Positions 24,914-35,029 of a DNA stretch of 64,000 nucleotides are shown here, one piece after another. The position numbers and the translations under genes were made by a program. Positions within the stretch are counted from its first letter, which is position 1; each line of letters opens with the position of its first letter. The notes beneath the pieces were generated by a model, which was not told where the DNA came from, did no database searches, and saw nothing but the letters and a program-made list of their open reading frames with translations. Source of the DNA: Siphonodentalium dalli (Eukaryota; Mollusca; Scaphopoda; Gadilida; Siphonodentaliidae); assembly GCA_032622095.1 (NCBI GenBank), contig CP136061.1:118118754-118182753 (forward strand), in the 5' to 3' direction.

Positions 24914-25112
24914 TTGTCACTGAGTCGCGGCCATATTGGATCCATCCAGCCCCATTCCATGGTTCTGGAGTAGCATTCCATACACGGAATTCATGAATAT
25001 TCAAAAGCTTCCTATATGGAATGCTACTCCACTCCAGAACTTTGACTTCTGGCACTAAAACCATGGAACGGGGCTGGATGGATCAAATATGGCCGCGGCT
25101 CAGAGAAGACTT
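24914..25112. repeat. Long inverted repeat just upstream of gene A
   Basis: CTGAGTCGCGGCCATATTGG, ATCCATCCAGCCCC-TTCCATGG and GGAGTAGCATTCCATA at the left recur inverted at the right (CCATGG-A-CGGGGCTGGATG, ATGGCCGCGGCTCAG). It lies about 200 bp before the first visible exon of gene A. Confidence 0.8.
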
Positions 25113-25305
25113 ATGGTCCCGTTATCAAAAGGAGATTTGCTGTTTTAGTTCCGGTCAGCTATAATTATGTTCTGGATCGTATGTTATAGATATATAGATG
25201 AAAAACGTGCACAAACACTGGAAAATTTAGTACTTTGTATAATGATGGTTTATGTGTCTCCTTTCTTAACTGTGACATATATATACATCAATCCTCTCTT
25301 CCCAG

Positions 25306-25460
25306 GTTGACAGATCGTTTGACCCAATCGAAGCTAAAAAATGTATGCAGTGGTTGTCGGCCTTGACGGGGGAGAAAGTGGATTCTGGGAGTTCAGAGGA
25401 GAGGTTCCGGATGATGGGAACGTTCTACGATGCCTTGTATGACGGCATGGTATTATGCAA
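25306..25460 (+). CDS. Gene A exon: first half of CH domain
   Basis: Preceded by a pyrimidine-rich tract ending CTCTCTTCCCAG and followed by the donor GTGAGT. It is 155 nt, entered in phase 0 and left in phase 2 (two bases, AA, of a lysine codon completed by the next exon). It encodes VDRSFDPIEAKK, the conserved tryptophan in CMQWL, and DALYDGMVLCK. The paralogous exon of gene B has the same length and phase. There is no in-frame start methionine at its beginning, so a further 5' exon is required. Confidence 0.93.
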
Positions 25461-28400
25461 GTGAGTTATGAAGTTTTTTGCCCAAAGTGTTATATCCATT
25501 TTGTTTGGGCATCCTGGGAAGGACACCGGTGTTCTTAAAAATAAGTGCATGTATTCTCAGTGGATTTATTTTAATTGTGAACAATGGTTTAAACTCCGTT
25601 AATTTGGCGACCGGAATAATTTTATCGCTGCAGAGTTAATGAGTGAGTTATTTATAGGAAACAGGCTACATAATTATGTTTTGTGTTTAGTGAGTTTATT
25701 GTTTTGTGTTCAGTGAGTTTATTTGAGAATTGTCAATCATTGTTGTTGTATTTTTGATCATAAACCATGGGTAACTTTCGCTTCACTCTTTGCGATTAAA
25801 ACCTTATTTTTTGGGGGGACTTTATGTCCAGTAACATTACTGTGCACATGGTTTGATATCGGCACTAACCCAGTATACTTCAACTGTGTTACTGATAGTC
25901 TGGCGCACATCAGCCGTTTGTTTTCAGTTTATTTGAACTGTCATTGGAACATAAACAATTATGCCCTTACAGAAGTCATGCCAGACGCAATATCTAAACG
26001 TCATTTAGAACAAGAAAACCATAGTCAGAAATGGTAACGCCACCAAGATTATAGTATTACATATAAATAGAAATTATAAAAAATACATAAAATATTTTGA
26101 TAACAATTGCGTTTAAACAAGTAATCCTTCAAATTATTACTAACAAAGCAAGTAAATGACTGTGGGGTCACTCAACAGATTATAAAGACTTGGACTTAGT
26201 ATACTGTAAATACTGGGACTGTATATTTTTAAATTTTAGTCTAAAATTTAAATGAAATAATTAAAAGATAAAATTTAGCAAGTAGTAAAAGTTAATTTTA
26301 TCATTTAATTTTTTTTTTTGGTTAAATAAAGGAATAATTTAAATGTAAAATTTGGTTTAAAAAAAAATGATTGACCGTGGCTCTTCCAATAATTGCGCGA
26401 CTGACCTGGTCAATTGTTCTTAAGAAGTTGTTTTGAGAATTACTATGGAGGGACATAGTTATGGCTGTGGCTTCGCGAGTAATTGACTTGGTGACGTGAT
26501 GTTAACAATCTGAACTCCAGTAAACCAAGGACGCTCCATACCAAATATAAGGTAAATAAATAATTCTTTATAAGTTGTTTTAATATTTACTATGGAGGGA
26601 AAGAATTGTGGTGCTGGCTTCGCAACTATTTGACCCCATTGTAACAAATATAAATATTAGTCACTCAGGCAATAGATGTATCTATTCTGTATATTAAGTT
26701 ATTGGGTCTTACGTGTCTTGAGATGTCTAAATATGTTTTGATGGACAGATCGCGCAAGCGCAAGGGACCCCGCCAATCTTATTTGTTGTGCTTCGAATTG
26801 TTGACTTATTAAATATGCACATATACTTAAGAAACAGTCGTGTGCGAAGCGCGCTCCCGTAGGTCGGTTTTTGGATGCCAGTTAATGAAAATATCATTGA
26901 AATAATCGGTTTCCCCCCAATAAACATCCATATATTCAATATACATGTTTTTGGAGCAGAATTAGGTAGACCATATTGAACGCCATAATTCTGCTGTGGT
27001 TAAGTGGTCAATTACTTTGGACATTACTGTATGTAGATGGAGTTATCATTAGACCTCACATCCTTATATGGGATACAGTAATGCCCAAAGTAATTGACCA
27101 CTTAACCACAGCAGAATTATGGGTAATTTTTCAGGATTTAAAATCCGGAAAAATTACCCACAATCTGCTGTGCTTAAGTGGTCAATTACTTTGGACATTA
27201 CTGTATGTGGATGGAGTTATCATTAGACCTCACATCCTTATATGGGCTACAGTAATGCCTAAAGTAATTGACCAATTAACCACAGCAGAATTAAGGGTAA
27301 TTTTTCAGGATTTAAAATCTTGAAAAATTACCCATAATTCTGCTGTGGTTAAGTGATCAATTACTTTGGACATTACTGTATGTAGATGGAGTTAAACCTC
27401 ACATCAGTTTGTTTGGGACCTTTTTTTTTTTAACGCAACAAATGCGAGTACACCTTATACACAAATTTCTGATGTAGCCAGAGTTTTTATTGGATAATAT
27501 TAGTTTGAAGCCTGCTTACATTTCAATATGTTGTCAGTTTTGTATTCTCTGCAGCAGCTAGAACTCGGCGCGTTGAAGCAAAAGTTATAAAAGAAAAATG
27601 TGTACGTAACGAGACTATAATACAAATGAAAAAATAAATTGAGGGAGGGGTGGGCATTACAGGGAACTAAGGGTTGAACCGATATAAATCTGTAGAGCGA
27701 TAACGACCAATGTTGACATATTATGCATCTCAACTCTACTGTTGCAACAAGGTTATAAAATAGGGGGGGGGGTGTCAGAATTTTAGTCATCTCTATATAG
27801 TGCCAGAATAGTAATTTATGGACTTCTATAGTGGTACAATACAAATTAGAATCAAATGATAAAAAATATGTATGTAACACAACTATACCGATGAAAGTAA
27901 AAATAATAATTTAGGCCGGGATAAGATGTTGGTTTGGTTATATGGACTCGGAGAAAAAGGGGTTCGTACCGATGAACTGACATAAATTAGTGGAGCGATG
28001 TTGCATCGCGACTGTACTAAAGCAGCAATGATATAAAATTGGGGGGGCCCGGGGGGGGGGGGGGGGGTCGGAAATTATCTCTATCTCTATAGATGGCACC
28101 AGAATTATATAGAAAGGAATAGCAATTGATATACGTATACGGTATACTATAGTAATACCATAGACATATAAGTACAAGTATCACTCAATAAAATATTTCG
28201 TAACGTGACTATAGCGATGAAAAAAATAAATAAATTGGACTGGGATTAGAGATTGGGTTGGTTATATGTGGATAATTGGATATGGAATTCATACCGATGA
28301 AATGATACAAATTAGTGGAGCGATAAAGACCAATGTTGACACTTAGTCAGGCTACGCGGGGGAAATAGGGGTTGATACGATAGACCGAAATAAATTTGTC

Positions 28401-31400
28401 GAGTGATAATGACCAATGTTGACGTATAAAGTAACGCGACTGTACTGTTGCACAATTATCATGTAGAACCAGTCAAATATGGACTCTGGTGCCAATATGG
28501 AACAGCTCAGAAAACATTTGAAGGGCCCTAAAATTTATGGGATCTGCCATACAAATCGATTTATGTTGATAAATCTCTTATTTTTCAAAATTTTAAGCTG
28601 AGACTTGGTGTGTTTGAGTGGGATACGTATATATTCCTAAAATGATAGGATACAGCACATAATTATGTTTTAGGTGGAAGAAATGAATTTTTTTCGATGA
28701 TAAAATTTAACAATAAGTTAAATTTTAATAACATGGGATTTGCAAATAAAATCGATTTATGTTGACAAAACTGTCATTTTTCAAAATTTTGAGTTGAGAA
28801 TTCGTGTGTCTGTGTGTAATACTTATATATTCTTAAAATGACAGAGTCCAGCGCGTAATTATCTTTTAGATGGAAGAAATTGAATTTGTTTTCGATAACC
28901 ATCTACGGCCGTACTACCAGACTACGGCCGGGTTTATCGAGTACGCTATTTTATAAACAAACTTTTGTCAATAGCCGTTTTGGTCAAACTAAACCTTTTT
29001 CGACCGGGAAAGCAGATCCGAATAGTAGCTAAGATGTATTTAGATAGAATTATCAAAAGAATTTGACCGATTAGGGTGCATTTTAAAAGAATCGAGTGGA
29101 GAAATCTTGGTGACATTTTCATAAAACACGCCGATAATTCCAAAGATAAAAGATGGCGGTTACTACAAAAAAAACAGACATGCGCACTCCAATTAAAATT
29201 ACCCATAATTCAGTTCACTACACCAGGGGCTCCCAACAGGTTATACAATATTTTCAGGCTATCAGATTATTTATATTTTCGACTTTAAGTTTACAATTTG
29301 AGCCTGTCCTCACTCTATCGATACGATTTATCATAAACATATTATACACCAGTGGCGTTAACTTTACAACTTCGGCATCTACGTGATTATATCGGTACGA
29401 TTCAGTAAGGTACAAACAATCTCCATAAAATACCCACAATTCAGTTCACTACATGCAGGGGCTCCCAATAGGTTATTCCCATTTATTATGGGCTCCCAAT
29501 AGGTTATACAATATTTTCAGGCTATCAGATTATTTATATTTTCAACAAGATATTATTACACCGGTGACTTTAAGTTTACAATTTGAGCCTGTCCTGACTC
29601 TATCGATAGGATTTATCATATTTTCATAAACGTATTATACACCGCTGGCGTTAACTTTACAATTTCGGCATCTACGTGATTATATCGGTACGATTGAGTA
29701 AGGTACAAACAATCTCCAAGAATACATTCGCCCTGTACTCCATGCGATATAAAAAAACCAAATGCTAGAAACACCACACTAGGTGGCGTAATGAGATTTC
29801 AAAACCTGTGTACCCTTCAGCACTTTTTCAAAACCTGTGTACCCTTCAGCTCTTTTTCAAAACCTGTGTACCCATCGTCACTTTTCTTTGGTGAGAGTAA
29901 ACCCAAAGTATCATAATTACATGTGGATGTAACCGTATCAACTAAAAGGGTTTAGCTATCGTGTGATCTATAATTAACTTACCTGTAGAATTTTGGGTTG
30001 AGCCCTCCTATTATATATATATAATTTACCTGTAGAATTTTGGGTTTAGTCATCCTATAAAGATCTATATTTAACTTACCTGTATAATCTTTGGTTGATT
30101 ACTCCTATTATATATATTTAATTTACCTGTATAATTTTGAGTTTAATCCTCCTATATGATCTATATTTAATTTACCTGTACAGTTTGGGGGTTAGTCCTC
30201 CTATGATCTATGTTTAACTTACCTGTATAGTATTTATCCCATTATATTCCTATTGTGTGTGTTCAAATTCACGAGAGATCAAAGATATGTTTATTATTTA
30301 GTAGCCAGAAATGAAGTTCAATATCGCAAAAGAACTGTACAATTTCAGATTTTTGGTTCCGAAAAGTCTGGTCCACAGCCTCCTTTCTTGTTTACTCGAC
30401 GCGATACCCTTCAACGTATGCATAGGCCTGACCTATACGTTGCTATAACTGAAGTGTCTGGTAAGCCATGTTTGAATGTATGGCAATGACTAAATATATA
30501 ATATAGAGTGTATCTAATGAGTCGCAATTCTGTACGAAATTTATTAACCGAGTGCAGTAAATTTAGCGAGTTTCGAATCGAATTTTTGCACGAGGGTTAT
30601 AAATTTCGTATATAATTGCGACGATTTTTGAGATCAATGTTATTACATAATCACATTTTATCAAGGAAAAACGATCTCGAAACGGCTGGGATTAAGACAA
30701 ATTAATAATGTTTTCCTTTTCACAAACAAAGAGGAAGTAAAGACACCTTAAAATAAATATAATTCCATTTTAAATGTGTCTTTTCATGTTGACAAAATTG
30801 TTCAACCACCCTTATCACCCATGTTAAGCAATCTAAATACTAAATAAACAAACACAAATTGAATATCATGATTATATTACACAAATATAACGTAAAACTA
30901 AAGTTCCGACATTGTCATCGATATCATTGCGCTAAGCTCTTACGTCACTGAGCGTGCCGACAATACACGTGTGTCTTACTAAAAAATATGAGATCGGGTT
31001 TAGGGCTATTTATGTGATAAAATCTTGACTATGTATAATACCTAACACAATTGAGTATATTAGCCTTGTTCATACGTGTATAATTAACAATGTCTATACA
31101 ATACATACTCATTATTATCCGAACATTTCCAACCGATGAATATGAACCACTTTGCTCTTTTTATAGCTGATTGTTCTATCACTGGTCTGCTTTTATTACT
31201 TAAACACCCCTCTAAATGAATAATATACCGTTCTAATGTATAATTTCACAACTGAGTGAGATAATCGATTTAGTATAAAAAGGGGATAAAGGAGGTCCAT
31301 TTTTTTCAGGGCAGTCAACAGACTGTTCCCACCAGAGGGACAACTTGATTTCAGCAAGCAAACATTCCAACCAACGACAAATAAGGCATTCAAAGCAGCG

Positions 31401-34277
31401 AGAGAAAGGGAGAGAATTTGCCTGTTTATCGAGAAATGCCTGGAATTCGGAGTCGAGGAATCGAATACTTTCCAGACGGATCAGCTTTTCGAGAAAACGA
31501 ATCTGGTTCAGGTCACAGCAACGATCAGAGCTTTAGGGACAGAGGTGAGTGCGCGTGTAATAAATGTGGGAACGTTATTACGCCCTATACTATGGGTGTT
31601 TACTGCTACGCTGATCTGGCCGTGCCAATTGGGCGATGGGGATATATCGCATGACAACACATTTTCGGTTTTCACGCGATGCGAGTTATTTTAGGAAATT
31701 GTAGTAAGGCTGACCTGGCCGTGTCAATGGTGCTTACTATGGCGATGGGGATATATCGCATGACAACACATTTTCGGTTTTCACGCGATGCGAGTTATTT
31801 TAGGAAATTGTAGTAAGGCTGACCTGGCCGTGTCAATGGTGCTTACTATGGCGATGGGGATATCTCACAGGACAACACATTTCGGGTTTTCGCGGATGTA
31901 TCTTCGCAGATGTCTCATTGTTGCTGAATGTAACTTTTATGGGCGCGTTAATTGCTTTCGACATTTAGGTATGAACAATGACTGGGCACTCTTGAAAATT
32001 TTATTGCGGGAACACAATGCATAATATAACAGCTAACTTTGCTGATGATATATATCTCAGTTGGAATGTCGAAAAAAGGTCGTACTGCGAAGTATCGGGC
32101 GCGTATTTAATCCGAATAGTAGATTTTTGGTCCGCATTTAGAGGCTTTCTGGTGCGGTGAATGAGAAACCTTCAGTAATAAGCCGTAGTTTTTTGAAGGA
32201 TTTGTTGTTTTAGCGGAATTCTGAAACTAATATGATATTTTATATTGCAATTTATATGTATGCCTAATAATATGATCTTGATGGCGTTACCATTTCTGAC
32301 TATGGTTTTCTTGAGTAATATGTTGCCATCGACCTATATGTTTCCGCCCTGCTGATTTTAATAAGTATTTGCCGGTGGTAAGTTTTGGGGTATAGTTCCT
32401 ATTTTATGAAGGTATACTAGCAGCTGAGAGAAAGCGGAATGACTCAATATACAACCAAGTTGATTGCAGAAGTACCATTCTATAATACATTCGTTGAGAT
32501 GAAATTGCTAGTCGTGGTATGTACATGTAATAGAGTCCTTTCGCAAAATCACGAATACGATTACGGATACAGAAATATCCTGCCAGTATAGTCAAAATTC
32601 GATCTTTATGCACGGGGATTCTTATGTGAGACGAAATATACCCCACGCAGTTTAATTATGTGCATATGTGTCAAGAATGTGCCACCAGTCCTGCTTGGGG
32701 ACGCTCTAACGTGTATCCGTATAGTGTATTACTCACGGATAAGAACATGGCATCTGAAAAAGACACGCATTACTTTTTTCCATCAAATACATGTGTAACT
32801 GAATAAAGTTGGGCATATGCCGTCTCACCAATTAGCCATCGTAGGTAAATTGTGATGGTGCCAACCGTACTAGGACAATACATCCTATCCGTAATCGTAA
32901 AAGTGATTTTTGCGAAAGGTCTCTATTCATAATTTAAATTCACGAATGGAATAAGTCAGCTTTTAACTTGAAAATACATGTATAGTTGACATGTTTTCTG
33001 CTGGCCCATAAAAAAAGAAGAATTTCAGTGGAATGGAAATACTTCTACCATGTGAGACAATGTCCTGGTATCGAGAGAAAATAATTAGAATATAGAATAC
33101 AATAAAACCTATATGCTGCGATTGGAACGGTTAACTGGTCGAGTTGCATCATATAGAGTTACATGGTGTTTCTTTCTCTATCTGGGTAAAACTGGCGGAC
33201 AGAAGAAGTGGGTGAATGCCTTGCACCTTGTTTTACATGTCATGTGCATGTATGCTTTCGTCATTAACAAAGTATTGACAATTTCTTTACTAAATACTGA
33301 CTGACGAGTAGTACTGATTGACGAGTAGTTACCCAAGGAGATGTTCAGTTAACAAGTTCAACAAAACGACCACAGTTCAACTTATTATCTGGACATTTCC
33401 CATCAATGAACATTAATCATTCTGCCCTTGTCTTATTTGATTTTCTGTCTGTCGTCTGTTTTATTACCTGAACACCCCTCCAAATGAATAGTATACCACT
33501 CCAATGTATACTTTTATAATTGAATGGAAAAATCCATTTAGTATAGAAAGGGTTAAAGAACATACTGTCATTGCGAAAATAAGAAGAAACATCTGAGGTT
33601 AAGTGCCAAAAGGTCCAGGCGCATGCTTAACAACCTGTTGGTGAAACGTCTTAAAACCCCAAACACTAACGAGAGAGGTGAAGTAATCCCAGGTTGGCAG
33701 ATTTTGCATTAAAGGGATACTGTACACTAAAGCCGTCCATTTATGGCACCAACCTGTTATACTTTACAGAATATATGCAACAAATGAGTTAATTTGTGCC
33801 ATGGATGAGTGCAAAATACACTCATATGCTCTATGAACGAAGTAACCAACATGGTAATTATAATGAAAATTGATTAATTACTCGAGTCATTAACTAAACA
33901 AATGAGTGTATTTTGCACTCGTCCATGGCTCAAATTAATTTATTTGTTGCATATATTCTACTGAGTATAATAGGAGATAGTCCCATAAATGGCCGGTTAT
34001 AGTGTTTTGTCTCCCCTCAAGGCTAAGCTGTTTGACTTTGGATAGAGAGCCGCGGCATATTATAATGTGAGTTTTGTATTTTTTGTTTCAGGCCGAATCA
34101 AGACCGGAATACTACGGACCTCATATATGGCCGAAGAAAAACGAAGAAAACCGAAGAGAATTCACAGAAGAGCAACTAAATGCAGGAAAACAGTACATCA
34201 ATCTGCAATATGGCACCAACAGAGTGGCTTCACAAGCAGGGATGACTTTCGGAAAGAAGAGAATGATCATCGACTGA
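25306..34277 (+). CDS. Gene A: transgelin/calponin-like actin-binding protein (spliced, three exons seen)
   Basis: Spliced gene read as 25306-25460, 31310-31544 and 34092-34277, giving 191 residues plus stop (vertebrate transgelin is about 200). Visible residues 1-130 form a calponin-homology domain: it opens FDPIEAKKCMQWL, then LYDGMVLCKAVNRLFP, then FIEKCLEFGVEESNTFQTDQL and the end of the domain at VTATIRALG. Residues about 162-187 are one calponin-like repeat (GKQYINLQYG...ASQAGMTFGKKRMI), and the protein ends IID. A CH domain plus a single C-terminal repeat is the transgelin/Mp20/NP25 layout; calponins have three or more repeats. Known family role: binding and stabilising or bundling F-actin in muscle and cytoskeleton. 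Introns are 5849 and 2547 bp, GT-AG, phases 2 and 0. It is convergent with paralogue gene B. The 5' exon with the start codon is not secured. Family assignment is firm; the exact orthologue is not. Confidence 0.93.
26400..26650. repeat. Degraded repeat with GAATTACTATGGAGGGA units
   Basis: TACTATGGAGGGA and GGCTTCGCAACTATTTGACC motifs, twice within 250 bp. Related to the ~135-bp tandem at 58265-58860 and the element at 63390-63650. Confidence 0.45.
26983..27379. repeat. Tandem array of P3-type MITEs with a 43-bp spacer
   Basis: Half a palindrome followed by two complete CAGTAATGCC...GGACATTACTG palindromes. Each is separated by the same spacer beginning TGTAGATGGAGTTATCATTA, giving a unit of about 180 bp. 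TA flanks each end. The 115-codon open frame across it is an artefact of the repeated unit. Confidence 0.85.
27560..28450. repeat. Degenerate ~300-bp repeats with G-runs
   Basis: GATAACGACCAATGTTGAC-like, GATATAAAAT-GGGGGGGG and CTCTATATAG-TGGCACCAGAAT motifs recur three to four times. Includes G-runs at about 27764 and 28040-28068. Confidence 0.6.
28530..28900. repeat. ~170-bp direct duplication
   Basis: AATCGATTTATGTTGA, TTTTTCAAAATTTTRAGYTGAG, AAAATGATAGGAT/AAAATGACAGAGT and TAGATGGAAGAAAT blocks occur in the same order at about 28550-28700 and 28745-28895. Confidence 0.7.
29207..29721. repeat. ~250-bp direct duplication
   Basis: GGGGCTCCCAA-AGGTTATACA, TTTCAGGCTATCAGATTATT, GCCTGTCCTSACTCTATCGA, TGGCGTTAACTTTACAA and CATCTACGTGATTATATCGG occur twice in order. 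Confidence 0.8.
29798..29878. repeat. 27-bp tandem repeat, three copies
   Basis: TTTCAAAACCTGTGTACCC followed by TTCAGCAC, three units. Confidence 0.85.
29966..30245. repeat. ~49-bp tandem repeat, about six copies
   Basis: TTAACTTACCTGTAGAATTT-TGGGTT-AG-CCTCCTAT recurs at about 29978, 30026, 30076, 30122, 30173 and 30218. On the minus strand each unit carries a CAGGTAA(G/A)T-type donor-like sequence. Confidence 0.8.
31084..31290. mobile_element. P7 MITE copy abutting a gene A exon
   Basis: TTAACAATGTCTATACAATA at the left, GATTTAGTATAAAAAGGGGA at the right; inside are CCGAACATTTCC and TGGTCTGCTTTTATTACTTA as in other P7 copies. It ends about 20 bp before the exon at 31310. Confidence 0.75.
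31310..31544 (+). CDS. Gene A exon: second half of CH domain
   Basis: Acceptor TTTTTTCAG at 31301-31309, donor GTGAGT from 31545. The exon is 235 nt: one base completes the split lysine codon, then 78 codons. It encodes AVNRLFPPEGQLDFSKQTF, a stretch with KAARERERICLFIEKCLEFGV typical of the family's F-x-x-x-E-N-I/x-x-F helix, and TIRALGTE. The family usually has LGR at this domain end; here it is LGTE. A P7 transposon copy ends about 20 bp upstream of the exon, just before the polypyrimidine tract. Confidence 0.93.
31632..31898. repeat. 109-bp tandem repeat, about 2.5 copies
   Basis: GGCGATGGGGATATATCGCA starts at 31632, 31741 and (diverged) 31850; GCTGACCTGGCCGTGTCAAT lies in each unit. 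The first two copies look nearly identical, so the duplication is recent. Confidence 0.9.
33263..33556. mobile_element. P7 MITE copy
   Basis: TTAACAAAGTATTGACAATT at the left, AGTATAGAAAGGGTTAA at the right; AGTTCAACAAAACGACC and CTGTCTGTCGTCTGTTTTAT inside. A short direct duplication, ACTGATTGACGAGTAGT, lies near the left end. Confidence 0.8.
33709..34017. mobile_element. P4 MITE, full length
   Basis: About 300-bp palindrome: TTAAAGGGATACTGTACACT, GCCGTCCATTTATGG and ATATATGCAACAAATGAG at the left pair with CTCAAATTAATTTATTTGTTGC, CCATAAATGGCCGGT and ...CTCCCCTC at the right. Ends 75 bp before the last exon of gene A. Confidence 0.8.
34092..34277 (+). CDS. Gene A terminal exon: calponin-like repeat and stop
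   Basis: Acceptor TTTTGTTTCAG ends at 34091; reading phase 0. 61 codons plus TGA (34275-34277). It begins AESRPEYYGPHIWPKK, continues REFTEEQLNAGKQYINLQYG, then ASQAGMTFGKKRMI. This is the single CLIK repeat that contributes to F-actin binding in this family. Compared with the canonical motif the lysine in the G-x-N-K position is arginine (TNR). Confidence 0.95.
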   Translation, partial: AESRPEYYGPHIWPKKNEENRREFTEEQLNAGKQYINLQYGTNRVASQAGMTFGKKRMIID

Positions 34278-34727
34278 AGCGCCATCTGGCGTCAGTTAAT
34301 AGCTTTTCAAATTGATTGATTCATGCGAGTGCGAACACATGTCGGAATTCCCCGACGACCTCATTCATTTGCTAGTTTTCCTGATCCGTGTTTTCCAAGT
34401 GAATGTCTTGTTGGTGACTGCCATTCAGTTCGGAATACCACAATACGACATGCGACCAACTGATGCGACTGGATATATTGTTTTAGTGTCTGGCTCTACC
34501 AGCCTCGTTGTCAATCCTCTCTCGGATTATCTACTTGAACACATTGAACCGCGAATGTCTCGAGGGGGGTTGATCTTCAATCAAAACGCAGTCTTATTTT
34601 GTATGGAAGTATATATGCGTACAACTAAACGCCCCAAAATGATAAACGCAACTGTGAACTATATTAAACCCCTTTACCCAACAAACCGGCCAAAACTGGC
34701 CAAATAAAGCTTCAACAGCCTAAAATA
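34278..34727 (+). other. Gene A 3' UTR with poly(A) signal
   Basis: Follows the TGA of gene A. A canonical AATAAA lies at 34703-34708, so the transcript probably ends about 34720-34730. A 131-codon open frame (34312-34707) spans nearly all of it and its stop codon lies inside the AATAAA; it matches no family I recognise and is probably chance. Confidence 0.7.
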
Positions 34728-34811
34728 TCTTCGGTCTGTCTCAATAGAACCATACAAATATGGATATCATTGGAACCGGCTCCTTGACCACATTGTGATA
34801 GTTACAGTTAT

Positions 34812-35029
34812 GCCCTGTGCCAATGCATTCTCTTATATATGCGAGTCGACCATAGGTCGCCTCGCATATATAAGAGAATGCATTGGCCTAAAAAAACTTT
34901 TTACCATTTTTTCTTACATTCTTTAACAATTTTATAATTTTTAATGTGTTAAGCCAATGCATTCTCTTATATATGCGAGTCGACCTATGGTCGACTCGCA
35001 TATATAAGAGAATGCATTGGCACAGGGCC
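34812..35029. mobile_element. P1 core, just downstream of gene A
   Basis: GCCCTGTGCCAATGCATTCT, palindrome, short TTTTTCTTACATTCTTTAAC spacer, second palindrome, TGCATTGGCACAGGGC. The inner palindromes are very well preserved, suggesting recent origin. The TGTGACCCGCC ends are absent. Confidence 0.85.

Larger units (their letters stand above)
25461..31309 (+). other. Gene A intron (5.8 kb), repeat-filled
   Basis: GTGAGT...TTTTTTCAG, phase 2. Contains the repeats listed separately between 26400 and 31290. No further conserved exon was recognised. Confidence 0.85.
31545..34091 (+). other. Gene A intron (2.5 kb)
   Basis: GTGAGT...TTGTTTCAG, phase 0. Holds the 109-bp tandem repeat, one P7 and one P4 MITE; the rest shows nothing recognisable. 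Confidence 0.85.

Noticed and set aside
26976-27323. 115-codon frame with an internally repeated peptide (LLWTLLYVDGVI)
   Set aside because: It is a translation of the tandem MITE array.
30253-30489. 78-codon frame in the gene A intron as an extra exon
   Set aside because: No recognisable domain, not needed for the CH domain (which is complete without it), and no clear acceptor in phase.
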